46,413 bases of DNA from JADGHX01 sp035760965. GTDB lineage: Bacteria; Pseudomonadota; Gammaproteobacteria; Steroidobacterales; Steroidobacteraceae. Under the pieces are notes generated by a model. It did no database searches and was not told the origin of the DNA. It saw nothing but the letters and a program-made list of their open reading frames with translations. The stretch lies in the NCBI GenBank assembly GCA_035760965.1, contig DASTRY010000038.1:1-46413 (forward strand). Direction: 5' to 3'. Of the stretch, positions 40,098 to 46,413 are shown piece after piece; the first letter of the stretch is position 1, and every line of letters begins with the position of its first letter. Made by a program: the position numbers and the translations under genes.

Positions 40098-41197
40098 TCA
40101 TCCAGGTGCAGCACACCACTTTCCCCGGTCAGCGCGGCCGAACCGGACCGGTCGCTTCTGACCAACGGCAAGCCCTCTGCCGCCGTCTCGAAGAGCCGCA
40201 CGAGCATGGCGTCGTTGCGCCCGGCCATGCGCGTCAGCGCTCGCACGAGGAACACCTCGCCGTGTGACACCTTCACGTCGGCGCCCGATGCGAACCAGGG
40301 ATTCTCGTGAATTCGGCGGAGGGTCAGCACGGCCAGGCCGATCGCCCACAAGCAGAAGCCGCGAATCCCTTTCTCCTCGGGTGGAATCAGCAGCGTGAAG
40401 GCGAGCGCATCGCGCAGGTAGCCGTGCGCGATGCCGATGAGCTCGTCGAGCGCCGCGCAAAAACGATTATCCGCGCGACCGGGCCGCAGCCGCGCGAGCT
40501 CCACGCCGTGGCTGCCGAACACGTCGCGCGGCAACCAGCAGACGCCGCGTTGCCGATCCTCCCACTGGTCCTTGAGGATGTTGGTCATCTGCAAGCCCTG
40601 ACCGAACGAGCGCGCGAGCGCGCTGAGCTCGGCCTGATGCACGTCGATCTCGGACGAGTATCCGCAGAACAGCTCCGTCAGCATCTCACCAACGACGCCG
40701 GCGACGTAGTAGCAATACGTGTCCAGGTCGCTCATGCGGTCGAGCCCGCGCAGGCTCGTGCGGCACTGAAAACGATGCATCCCCTCGCACATCACGTCGA
40801 CACAATGGCGAATGGCCTCGCGCGCGCGGTCGTCCAACGCGCATGTCACGCGAACGACACGGGCCATGTTGCGCACCAGCTGACGCTCGCCCTGCAGCGT
40901 GCCCTCCGGAAGGCGCGCGGCGATCTCGCGGCCGAGCCGCTCGGGATCGCGACGGCCCGCGAGCGCATCGGCGAACTGGCGCAAGTAGGCGAGCGTGTCG
41001 TCGGACGCGAGCGGCAGCTCGTCCTCGATGGTGTCCGCGATCCTGCACGAGAGATACGCGTTCGATACTGCACAGCGCAGGCGCCCGGGCAACAGCGGAA
41101 TCGTCAGCGCGAACGTGCGCGATACATGCGGCAGGATTCGATCCTGAAAATCGAGATCCGAAATGCTGGACTCGATATTGCTGACAGCTCGCGACAT
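40088..41197 (-). CDS. Squalene synthase, single-enzyme type
   Basis: The 369-residue trans-prenyltransferase should join two farnesyl diphosphates to squalene in two steps with NADPH. Both aspartate-rich sites are clear: DTIED (55-59) and DQWED (210-214). SRTFALTIPLLP and YCYYVAGVVGEMLTELF read like the eukaryote-type squalene synthase also known from Methylococcus, not like HpnC or HpnD. No hpnC, hpnD or hpnE is in the window, so one enzyme replaces three. The ATG at 41197 is chosen over an upstream GTG at 41224 because homologues begin near it; neither has a strong ribosome site. It opens the minus-strand hopanoid operon. Confidence 0.88.
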   Translation of the reverse strand: MSRAVSNIESSISDLDFQDRILPHVSRTFALTIPLLPGRLRCAVSNAYLSCRIADTIEDELPLASDDTLAYLRQFADALAGRRDPERLGREIAARLPEGTLQGERQLVRNMARVVRVTCALDDRAREAIRHCVDVMCEGMHRFQCRTSLRGLDRMSDLDTYCYYVAGVVGEMLTELFCGYSSEIDVHQAELSALARSFGQGLQMTNILKDQWEDRQRGVCWLPRDVFGSHGVELARLRPGRADNRFCAALDELIGIAHGYLRDALAFTLLIPPEEKGIRGFCLWAIGLAVLTLRRIHENPWFASGADVKVSHGEVFLVRALTRMAGRNDAMLVRLFETAAEGLPLVRSDRSGSAALTGESGVLHLDDWL

Positions 41198-41314
41198 CCG
41201 GAGGACCACCGTGAGCCTCACCACTCACCGTGCCAACAAACCCGGCTCATCCGCGCGGGTTCCGGTGCTCCGCCGCAGCGAGCTCGAGTTGGCGAAATGG
41301 AGCGGAAGTCGAAC
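41198..41314. promoter_or_regulatory. Divergent promoter region between squalene synthase and dxs
   Basis: These 117 bases lie between the starts of the minus-strand hopanoid operon and plus-strand dxs and should hold both promoters. I see no clean -35/-10 pair or strong palindrome. GGAAG shortly before 41315 is the likely dxs ribosome site. Confidence 0.4.
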
Positions 41315-43219
41315 ATGAGCGCACGCACTGACGATTATCCTTTGTTAAGGCAGATCGACTCGCCGGCGGATCTGCGGCGTCTGGCGCCCGCCAAGCTGCC
41401 CGCGCTCGCCGGCGAGCTGCGCGAGTTCCTCATCAGAACGGTGAGCATGCGTGGCGGGCACTTCGCCGCGGGGCTCGGCACGGTCGAGCTCGCAATAGCG
41501 TTGCACTACGTGTTCGACACGCCACGCGACAAGCTCGTGTGGGATGTGGGGCATCAGGCGTACCCGCACAAAGTGCTGACCGGTCGCCGCGAGCAGCTGC
41601 ACACGATCAAGCAAGCCGGCGGCCTCGCGCCGTTTCTCAAGCGCGCCGAGAGCCCCTACGACTGCTTCGGCGCGGGGCATTCGAGCACGTCCATCAGCGC
41701 CGCCCTTGCCTTCGCCATGGCAGCGCGTCTCACGGATTCCCCGTGCAACGTCGTGGCGGTCATCGGCGATGGCGCGCTCACAGCGGGCTTGGCGTTCGAG
41801 GCGCTGAATCACGCCGGCTCGCTGCCGGCGGACATGCTCGTCGTGCTGAACGACAACGACATGTCCATTTCCCAAAACGTCGGCGCGCTGTCGCGCTACT
41901 TCGCGCGCGCGCTCTCCTGCCGGCTCTATACGCACCTGCGCGAGAGCGGCAAGAAGATCCTGCGGCCGATGCCCGCGGTCTGGGAGCTCGCGCGCCGCTC
42001 GGAGCAGCACGCCAAGGGGATGGTGCTTCCCGGCACGCTCTTCGAGGAGCTCGGCTTCAACTACATCGGGCCGATCGACGGGCACGATCTCGGCGCGCTG
42101 CTCGGCACGTTGCGCAACCTGCGCCGGATGCGCGGACCGCGCCTGCTGCACGTCGTCACGCGCAAGGGCAAGGGCTACCCGCCGGCGGAGGCCGATCCGA
42201 TCAAGTGGCACGGTCCGGGGCCGTTCGATCCGGTGACGGGCGTCATCTACAAAGAGCGCAGCGCCGGACCCACCTTCACGCAGGTCTTCGGTCGCTGGTT
42301 GTGCGATGTGGCGGAGCGCGATTCGCGAGTCGTCGGGATCACGCCGGCGATGCGCGAGGGCTCCGGGCTCGTGGAATTCTCGAAGCGCTTCCCCGAGCGC
42401 TACTTCGACACGGCGATCGCCGAGCAGCACGCCGTCACCTTCGCGGCGGGGCTCGCCGCGGAAGGGCTGCGCCCGGTCGTTGCGATCTACTCGACATTCC
42501 TGCAGCGCGCGTACGACCAGCTCATTCACGACGTGGCTCTGCAGCGCCTGCCGGTGGTGTTCGCCGTCGATCGCGCGGGCCTCGTCGGAGGCGACGGTGC
42601 CACGCACCAGGGCGCTTACGATCTCTCGTACTTGCGCTGTATTCCGAACATGCTCGTCATGGCGCCGGCCGACGAGAACGAATGCCGGCAGATGCTCTTC
42701 ACGGCGCTGACGCTCGAGTGTCCCGCCGCGGTCCGCTATCCGCGCGGTACCGGATGCGGCGCGCGTGTCGAGCAAGAAATGAAGGCGCTCCCTGTCGGGC
42801 GCGGCGAGCTGCGGCGTGAAGGTGCCAGCGGGCTTGCGCTGCTCGTCTTCGGCACGCTGCTCGAAGCGGCGCTGCGCATCGGCGAGCGGCTCGACGCCAC
42901 CGTCGTCAACATGCGCTTCGTCAAGCCGCTCGATGCGGATCTCGTGCGCGAGGTGGCGCAGCGGCACAGCGCCATCGTCACGATCGAAGAGAACGCCCGC
43001 GCCGGCGGCGCGGGATCGGCAGTCGGTGAGCTGCTGGATGCGATGGGATTCCTGATTCATTTCGTCTCGATCGGCATACCGGATCGCTTCATCGAGCACG
43101 GCTCGCGCGAGAGCTGCCTCGCCGATGCGGGGCTCGACCCCGCAGGACTCGGCGCGACCCTCGAGCGCTGGTGGGAAATGCACCGCCCACGCCATTTGCG
43201 TACGGCCAGCAGCGCGTAG
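41315..43219 (+). CDS. dxs: 1-deoxy-D-xylulose-5-phosphate synthase
   Basis: The 634-residue ThDP enzyme condenses pyruvate and glyceraldehyde-3-phosphate, the first step of the MEP isoprenoid pathway. Conserved parts are RGGHFAAGLGTVELAIALHYVF, WDVGHQAYPHKVLTGR, the ThDP site GDGALTAGLAFEALNHAG ending in NDND, and the second-domain FDTAIAEQHAVTFAAG. Length is close to E. coli Dxs (620). ATG at 41315 follows GGAAG; an ATG at 41297 is a possible alternative. It is divergent from the squalene operon and ends 5 bases before convergent ispA. Placing Dxs here suggests supply tuned to hopanoid demand; it may be a second copy, which the window cannot show. Confidence 0.94.
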   Translation: MSARTDDYPLLRQIDSPADLRRLAPAKLPALAGELREFLIRTVSMRGGHFAAGLGTVELAIALHYVFDTPRDKLVWDVGHQAYPHKVLTGRREQLHTIKQAGGLAPFLKRAESPYDCFGAGHSSTSISAALAFAMAARLTDSPCNVVAVIGDGALTAGLAFEALNHAGSLPADMLVVLNDNDMSISQNVGALSRYFARALSCRLYTHLRESGKKILRPMPAVWELARRSEQHAKGMVLPGTLFEELGFNYIGPIDGHDLGALLGTLRNLRRMRGPRLLHVVTRKGKGYPPAEADPIKWHGPGPFDPVTGVIYKERSAGPTFTQVFGRWLCDVAERDSRVVGITPAMREGSGLVEFSKRFPERYFDTAIAEQHAVTFAAGLAAEGLRPVVAIYSTFLQRAYDQLIHDVALQRLPVVFAVDRAGLVGGDGATHQGAYDLSYLRCIPNMLVMAPADENECRQMLFTALTLECPAAVRYPRGTGCGARVEQEMKALPVGRGELRREGASGLALLVFGTLLEAALRIGERLDATVVNMRFVKPLDADLVREVAQRHSAIVTIEENARAGGAGSAVGELLDAMGFLIHFVSIGIPDRFIEHGSRESCLADAGLDPAGLGATLERWWEMHRPRHLRTASSA

Positions 43220-43224
43220 AGATC

Positions 43225-44166
43225 TCAACTCGCGCGCGCGAGCAGCCAGTTGGCCAGCCCGCGCAGCGGTTCCGCTCTCGCGCCGAAGGGAACGAGCGCC
43301 TCCAGCGCCTGCTCGTGCAGCTGCGAGAGCCGCGCCTGCGACGCCTGCACTCCCAGCGTGGAGGGATACGTTGCCTTGCCGCGGCGCTCGTCGGCACCGG
43401 CGGCTTTCCCCATCACCGCCGGATCGCCCGTCACATCGAGCAGATCGTCTCGAATCTGGAACGCAAGCCCGATGCAGCTTGCGAATTCCGCCAGCTCGCT
43501 GAGCAGCTCGCGATCGAGCGTCGGCGCACACGCGGCGGCCATCAGCACACTGCAGCGGATCAGCGCACCGGTCTTGAGCGCGTGCATCGTCTCGAGCTGC
43601 GGGAGCGTGAGCTGCTTTCCCTCGGCGTCCACGTCGAGCGCCTGCCCGCCGGCCATGCCGCGGCTGCCGAGCGCTTCGGCGAGCAGCCGCACGAGGTGAA
43701 TTCTCACCTTCGCCGAGTGCGGGAGCTTGCGCCCGTGAGCGAGCAGCTGAAACGCCAGGGACTGCAGCGCGTCTCCCACGAGCACCGCCGTCGCTTCGTC
43801 GTAAGCGACGTGGCAAGTGGGTCGACCGCGCCGCAGGTCGTCGTCGTCCATGGCCGGGAGATCGTCGTGCACGAGTGAGTACGCATGCACCAGCTCCACC
43901 GCGCAGGCCGCACTCTCGACGACCGATTCGTCGAGACCCACCGCCCGCGCCGTTGCGAACATGAGCAGAGGTCTCACCCGCTTGCCGCTCCCGAGCACGC
44001 TGTAGCGCATGGCTTCATGGAGACGAGCGGGCGGCGTGCTCGGGTCAGGTAGACATTCGTCCAGCGCGCGATTCACGCTCGCCTGCCATGAGCTCACCTG
44101 CTCGCGCACGTCCAGGAGCCCGCCCGGAACGCGGCGGCCGATCTCGCCAATATCCACGACGCGCAT
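43225..44166 (-). CDS. ispA: Farnesyl diphosphate synthase (IspA-type polyprenyl synthetase)
   Basis: The 313-residue enzyme elongates DMAPP with IPP to farnesyl diphosphate. The first aspartate motif DDLPAMDDDD (101-110) with two residues between the Asp pairs, and the second, DDLLD, are the bacterial FPP synthase layout. LGSGKRVRPLL is the conserved IPP-binding stretch. Its ATG overlaps the hpnH stop (TAATG), with GGGAGG in front. The N-terminal extension of some 15 residues is longer than in E. coli IspA. It supplies the squalene synthase encoded nearby; geranylgeranyl synthase is less likely from the motif. Confidence 0.92.
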   Translation of the reverse strand: MRVVDIGEIGRRVPGGLLDVREQVSSWQASVNRALDECLPDPSTPPARLHEAMRYSVLGSGKRVRPLLMFATARAVGLDESVVESAACAVELVHAYSLVHDDLPAMDDDDLRRGRPTCHVAYDEATAVLVGDALQSLAFQLLAHGRKLPHSAKVRIHLVRLLAEALGSRGMAGGQALDVDAEGKQLTLPQLETMHALKTGALIRCSVLMAAACAPTLDRELLSELAEFASCIGLAFQIRDDLLDVTGDPAVMGKAAGADERRGKATYPSTLGVQASQARLSQLHEQALEALVPFGARAEPLRGLANWLLARAS

Positions 44167-45239
44167 TACGACTGCCCTCCCGAAGACATTCCGATGTCCG
44201 GTGCCATCGGGCCGCGTAACCGCGGTCCCAGCACCGCGACGCGCAGCGCGCTCAGCGGATGGGCGAACGTGTCCTCCACCGCAGTGCCCTCGTACCCGCA
44301 GTGAGCCATGCAGTTGTCGCAGCGCGGATTGCGGCCCACGCCATACCGATCCCAATCCGTCTCTTCCATCAGTGCACGAAAGGTCGGCGCATAGCCTTCA
44401 TCGGAAAGCAGGTAGCACGGCCGCTGCCAGCCGAAGATGTTGTACGTGGGCATGCTCCACGGCGTGCAGCGATACGCACGATTGCCGGCGAGAAAGTCCA
44501 GGAAGAGCGCCGAATGGTTGAAGACCCACTTGCGGCCGGACCTTGCGCGCGGTGCGCGCCGAAAGATCTCGCGAAAGAGCGCCTTGCTCGCGCGGCGCTC
44601 GAGAAAGACATCCTGACGTGGCGCATGCGAGTAGCTGTAGCCCGGCGAAACCGTGATGCCCTCGATGCCGAGCGCCATCGCCTGGTCGAAGAACTCGGCC
44701 ATTTCCTGCGCGTTGGCGTCACGAAAGATCGTGCAGTTGACGGTCACGCGGAAGCTTCGCTCCCGCGCGATCCGAATAGCGGCGACCGCTTTGTCGAACA
44801 CACCTTCCTGGCAGACCGACACATCGTGCGTGCGGCGGTTGCCGTCGAGGTGAATGGAGAAGGTCAAGTACGGCGAGGGCGTGTAGTCGTCGATGCGCTT
44901 TGGCAGCAAGATTGCGTTCGTGCACAGATAGACGAACTTGCGACGCGCAATCAGCGCGGCGACGAGCGCCGGCATGTCCTTGTGAATGAGCGGCTCGCCT
45001 CCGGGGATGGACACCACCGGTGCGCCGCACTCCTCCACCGCCCGTAACGCACGCTCGACATCGAGCCTGCGCTTGAGCACCTCCTGTGGATAATCGATTT
45101 TTCCGCAGCCGGCGCACGCGAGATTGCACTGGAATAGAGGCTCCAGCATCAGCACGAGCGGATAACGTCTCTCGCCGCGCAGCTTGCGGCCGAGAACGTA
45201 GCGCGCCACGCGATATCGCTGAATCAGCGGAATGCCCAC
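44166..45239 (-). CDS. hpnH: Adenosylhopane synthase HpnH (radical SAM)
   Basis: The 357-residue radical SAM enzyme adds a 5'-deoxyadenosyl group to diploptene, the first step to extended C35 hopanoids. The cluster motif is CNLACAGC (C38, C42, C45). IPGGEPLIH, FSIHLDGNRRTHD and the later CTPWSMPTYNIFGWQRPCYL with CDNCMAHCGYEGTA are specific for HpnH. It starts with GTG at 45239, with GGAGAG in front, 3 bases after idi, and its stop overlaps ispA by one base. With HpnG nearby, the route to ribosylhopane is complete. Confidence 0.95.
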   Translation of the reverse strand: MGIPLIQRYRVARYVLGRKLRGERRYPLVLMLEPLFQCNLACAGCGKIDYPQEVLKRRLDVERALRAVEECGAPVVSIPGGEPLIHKDMPALVAALIARRKFVYLCTNAILLPKRIDDYTPSPYLTFSIHLDGNRRTHDVSVCQEGVFDKAVAAIRIARERSFRVTVNCTIFRDANAQEMAEFFDQAMALGIEGITVSPGYSYSHAPRQDVFLERRASKALFREIFRRAPRARSGRKWVFNHSALFLDFLAGNRAYRCTPWSMPTYNIFGWQRPCYLLSDEGYAPTFRALMEETDWDRYGVGRNPRCDNCMAHCGYEGTAVEDTFAHPLSALRVAVLGPRLRGPMAPDIGMSSGGQS

Positions 45240-45242
45240 GTG

Positions 45243-45848
45243 TTACTCTCCGAAGGCGCTCGTAGCCGTGAGCGGCGCGATTTCGTGAGAGTGGTCGCGC
45301 ATAATCCGTTCCCACTCGAGACGGAACCATGGCGTGAATTTCTCCGTGTCGGACGCCAACGCCGCCTGCAGATCGGCGGCGGAGATCCAGCGCCACGCGC
45401 GAATCTCGCCGCGCGCGGGATGCACCGGGCCCTCGGAGCGCCCGATGTAGACGGAACAGATTTCATTCTCTGCGCCGTCCGTATCGAACTGCGCCTGATA
45501 GCGGAACTTGAAGAGGAAGCGCAGCGGACACGCGAGGTCCAGCTCTTCCTTCAGGCGCCGATGCGTCGCCTGCGACATCGTCTCGTCGCGGCGCGGATGG
45601 CTGCAGCAGGTGTTGCTCCAGTAAAGGGGCCACAACCGCTTGCCGGCGGCGCGCTGCTGAATCAGAAGCTCGCCGCGACCGTTGAAGATCAGGATCGAGA
45701 ACGCGCGGTGCAAGACTCCGGCACCCTGGTGGCATTCGGTCTTGCCGAGATAGCCGATCTCACGGTCCGCCTCGTCGACGAGAATGAGTGTGTCGTAATC
45801 GAGACCGTGAGAATCCAGACAGTGCAGCGGAGTGGCGAGTCGGTCCAT
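45243..45848 (-). CDS. idi: Isopentenyl-diphosphate delta-isomerase, type I (Nudix)
   Basis: The 201-residue enzyme interconverts IPP and DMAPP. The active-site Cys lies in WSNTCCSHPR (C81 or C82), and the Nudix-like glutamates in RLKEELDL (about 101-102) and ENEICSVYIG. YWSNTCCSHP with a long loop is the type I pattern, not the flavin-dependent type II. It starts at ATG 45848, 72 bases from the divergent hpnI start, and is the first gene of the idi-hpnH-ispA operon. It lets the MEP pathway balance the IPP:DMAPP ratio for farnesyl production. Confidence 0.92.
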   Translation of the reverse strand: MDRLATPLHCLDSHGLDYDTLILVDEADREIGYLGKTECHQGAGVLHRAFSILIFNGRGELLIQQRAAGKRLWPLYWSNTCCSHPRRDETMSQATHRRLKEELDLACPLRFLFKFRYQAQFDTDGAENEICSVYIGRSEGPVHPARGEIRAWRWISAADLQAALASDTEKFTPWFRLEWERIMRDHSHEIAPLTATSAFGE

Positions 45849-45872
45849 TTCGAGCGAATCCGTGAGCGGGAA

Positions 45873-45907
45873 CGAGCAATGCTCGAAGCCGGCAGCAAGC
45901 TTCTTGC
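45873..45907. promoter_or_regulatory. Two short inverted repeats between idi and hpnI
   Basis: CGAGC-AAT-GCTCG (45873-45885) and GCAAG-CTT-CTTGC (45895-45907) lie side by side in the 72-base divergent region. Both could bind dimers or fold into small hairpins. Nothing else in the gap explains control of idi-hpnH-ispA and hpnI. The arms are short, so chance is possible. Confidence 0.3.
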
Positions 45908-45920
45908 CGCGCCGAGCGGG

Positions 45921-46413
45921 ATGCGGGTGATGATCCAGATCAATGCAGCCGCCGTGACACATGCGATGCTGATCGCGATTTGCGCAGCCGCAACCGGCTA
46001 TGCGCTGATTGCGGCTGCCACGAGCTTGCTGAAGCGTCGCGGCTCGCGGACCAGCGCGGTCGCGTTCAGGCCGCCCGTCACCGTGCTCAAGCCGTTGTGC
46101 GGCGACGAGCCGGAGCTGTATTTCTGCCTGCGCTCGTTCTGCGAGCTCGACTACCCGGCTGTGCAGATCGTCTGCGGAGTGCAGTCCGCCGAAGATCCCG
46201 CGATCGCGACGGTTCGGCGCTTGCAGCACGAATTTCCGCAGCTCGATCTGCAGCTCGTGATCGAGTCTGCAGCACACGGCAGCAACGCCAAGGTGAGCAA
46301 CCTGATCAACACGCTGCCCGTCGCGCGACATGACACTCTCGTCATCTCCGACAGCGACGTTCACGTCGCACCCGACTATCTCGATACCGTCGTGCCGCCG
46401 CTTGCGGATCCGA
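45921..46413 (+). CDS. hpnI: Hopanoid glycosyltransferase HpnI, N-terminal part (cut by window edge)
   Basis: The visible 164 residues form the start of a GT2/GT21 family enzyme related to ceramide glucosyltransferase. After a membrane helix (about residues 10-35) come PPVTVLKPLCGDEPELYFCL, LDYPAVQIVCGVQSAEDPA and the metal/nucleotide-sugar site SDSDVHVAPDYL. HpnI is known to add N-acetylglucosamine from UDP-GlcNAc to bacteriohopanetetrol-type hopanoids in the cluster that makes composite hopanoids. The start may be ATG 45921 or ATG 45930. It is divergent from idi; hpnJ and hpnK, if present, would lie beyond the window. Confidence 0.9.
   Translation, partial: MRVMIQINAAAVTHAMLIAICAAATGYALIAAATSLLKRRGSRTSAVAFRPPVTVLKPLCGDEPELYFCLRSFCELDYPAVQIVCGVQSAEDPAIATVRRLQHEFPQLDLQLVIESAAHGSNAKVSNLINTLPVARHDTLVISDSDVHVAPDYLDTVVPPLADP

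Noticed and set aside
40307..41314. N-terminal extension of dxs by some 336 codons
   Set aside because: The extension is the antisense reading of the squalene synthase gene. Dxs homologues begin near 41315, which also has a ribosome site.
41345..43816. 823-codon minus-strand open frame opposite dxs and ispA
   Set aside because: It lies opposite dxs and off-frame to ispA, with a composition typical of GC-driven frames. Dxs motifs on the other strand are unmistakable.
45930..45943. ATGAT-CCAG-ATCAA, one mismatch from the FNR consensus, near idi/hpnI
   Set aside because: It falls within or at the start of the hpnI coding region, and no -10-like sequence lies at the expected distance towards idi. 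Probably chance.
1..46413. tRNA, rRNA, CRISPR arrays, insertion sequences and attachment sites
   Set aside because: I looked for T-loop-like GGTTCGA patterns, spaced direct repeats, transposase motifs and terminal inverted repeats and found none I could support.

Overview
The window is a densely packed, high-GC (about two thirds G+C by eye) stretch of chromosome from a Gram-negative bacterium. FadL, LetB/PqiC-type envelope transport, lipoproteins and a periplasmic respiratory chain all imply an outer membrane. The E. coli-like FadD and FadL suggest a proteobacterium, possibly gammaproteobacterial, but I cannot place it more closely. I see no rRNA, tRNA, CRISPR array, insertion sequence or integrase, and no clearly broken gene.

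Layout. (1) 1-5.7 kb: divergent fadD/fadL, an alpha-glucan phosphorylase, an M23 peptidase and an OsmC protein. (2) 5.8-10.5 kb: a formate dehydrogenase-like molybdoenzyme with a DUF1641 partner (minus strand), divergent from a membrane-anchored short-chain dehydrogenase. (3) 10.5-22.8 kb: one long plus-strand operon, actABCDEF - small membrane protein - sco - coxB-coxA-coxC-coxD. It encodes alternative complex III and a caa3-type (A2 heme-copper) oxidase, with most genes joined by ATGA or GTGA overlaps. (4) 22.85-28.6 kb: a PoxB-like ThDP enzyme, an enolase-superfamily enzyme and a FAD/Fe-S 2-hydroxyacid dehydrogenase fusion. (5) 28.5-33.1 kb (minus): an AsnB homologue with a degenerate glutaminase site, an ATP-grasp ligase and a flippase. 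A perfect TTGAT-N4-ATCAA box lies in front of the ligase/AsnB pair. (6) 33.3-36.4 kb (minus): a LetA/LetB/PqiC-type MCE lipid transport operon. (7) 36.4-46.4 kb: a hopanoid/isoprenoid locus with squalene synthase, squalene-hopene cyclase, hpnG, hpnA, dxs, ispA, hpnH, idi and the start of hpnI.

How the parts fit. Formate, pyruvate and 2-hydroxyacid oxidation (regions 2 and 4) can feed quinol to alternative complex III, which passes electrons to the caa3 oxidase. A 20-bp palindrome after the oxidase operon, ahead of the PoxB-like gene, recurs in 17/20 form between the formate dehydrogenase and the short-chain dehydrogenase, hinting at common control of regions 2 and 4. Region 7 covers MEP-pathway entry (Dxs), IPP isomerisation, FPP synthesis, squalene, hopene and side-chain addition, and the MCE operon sits directly behind it. 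The best candidate for an undescribed system is region 5, an amide-ligase/ATP-grasp/flippase cassette with an FNR-like promoter.
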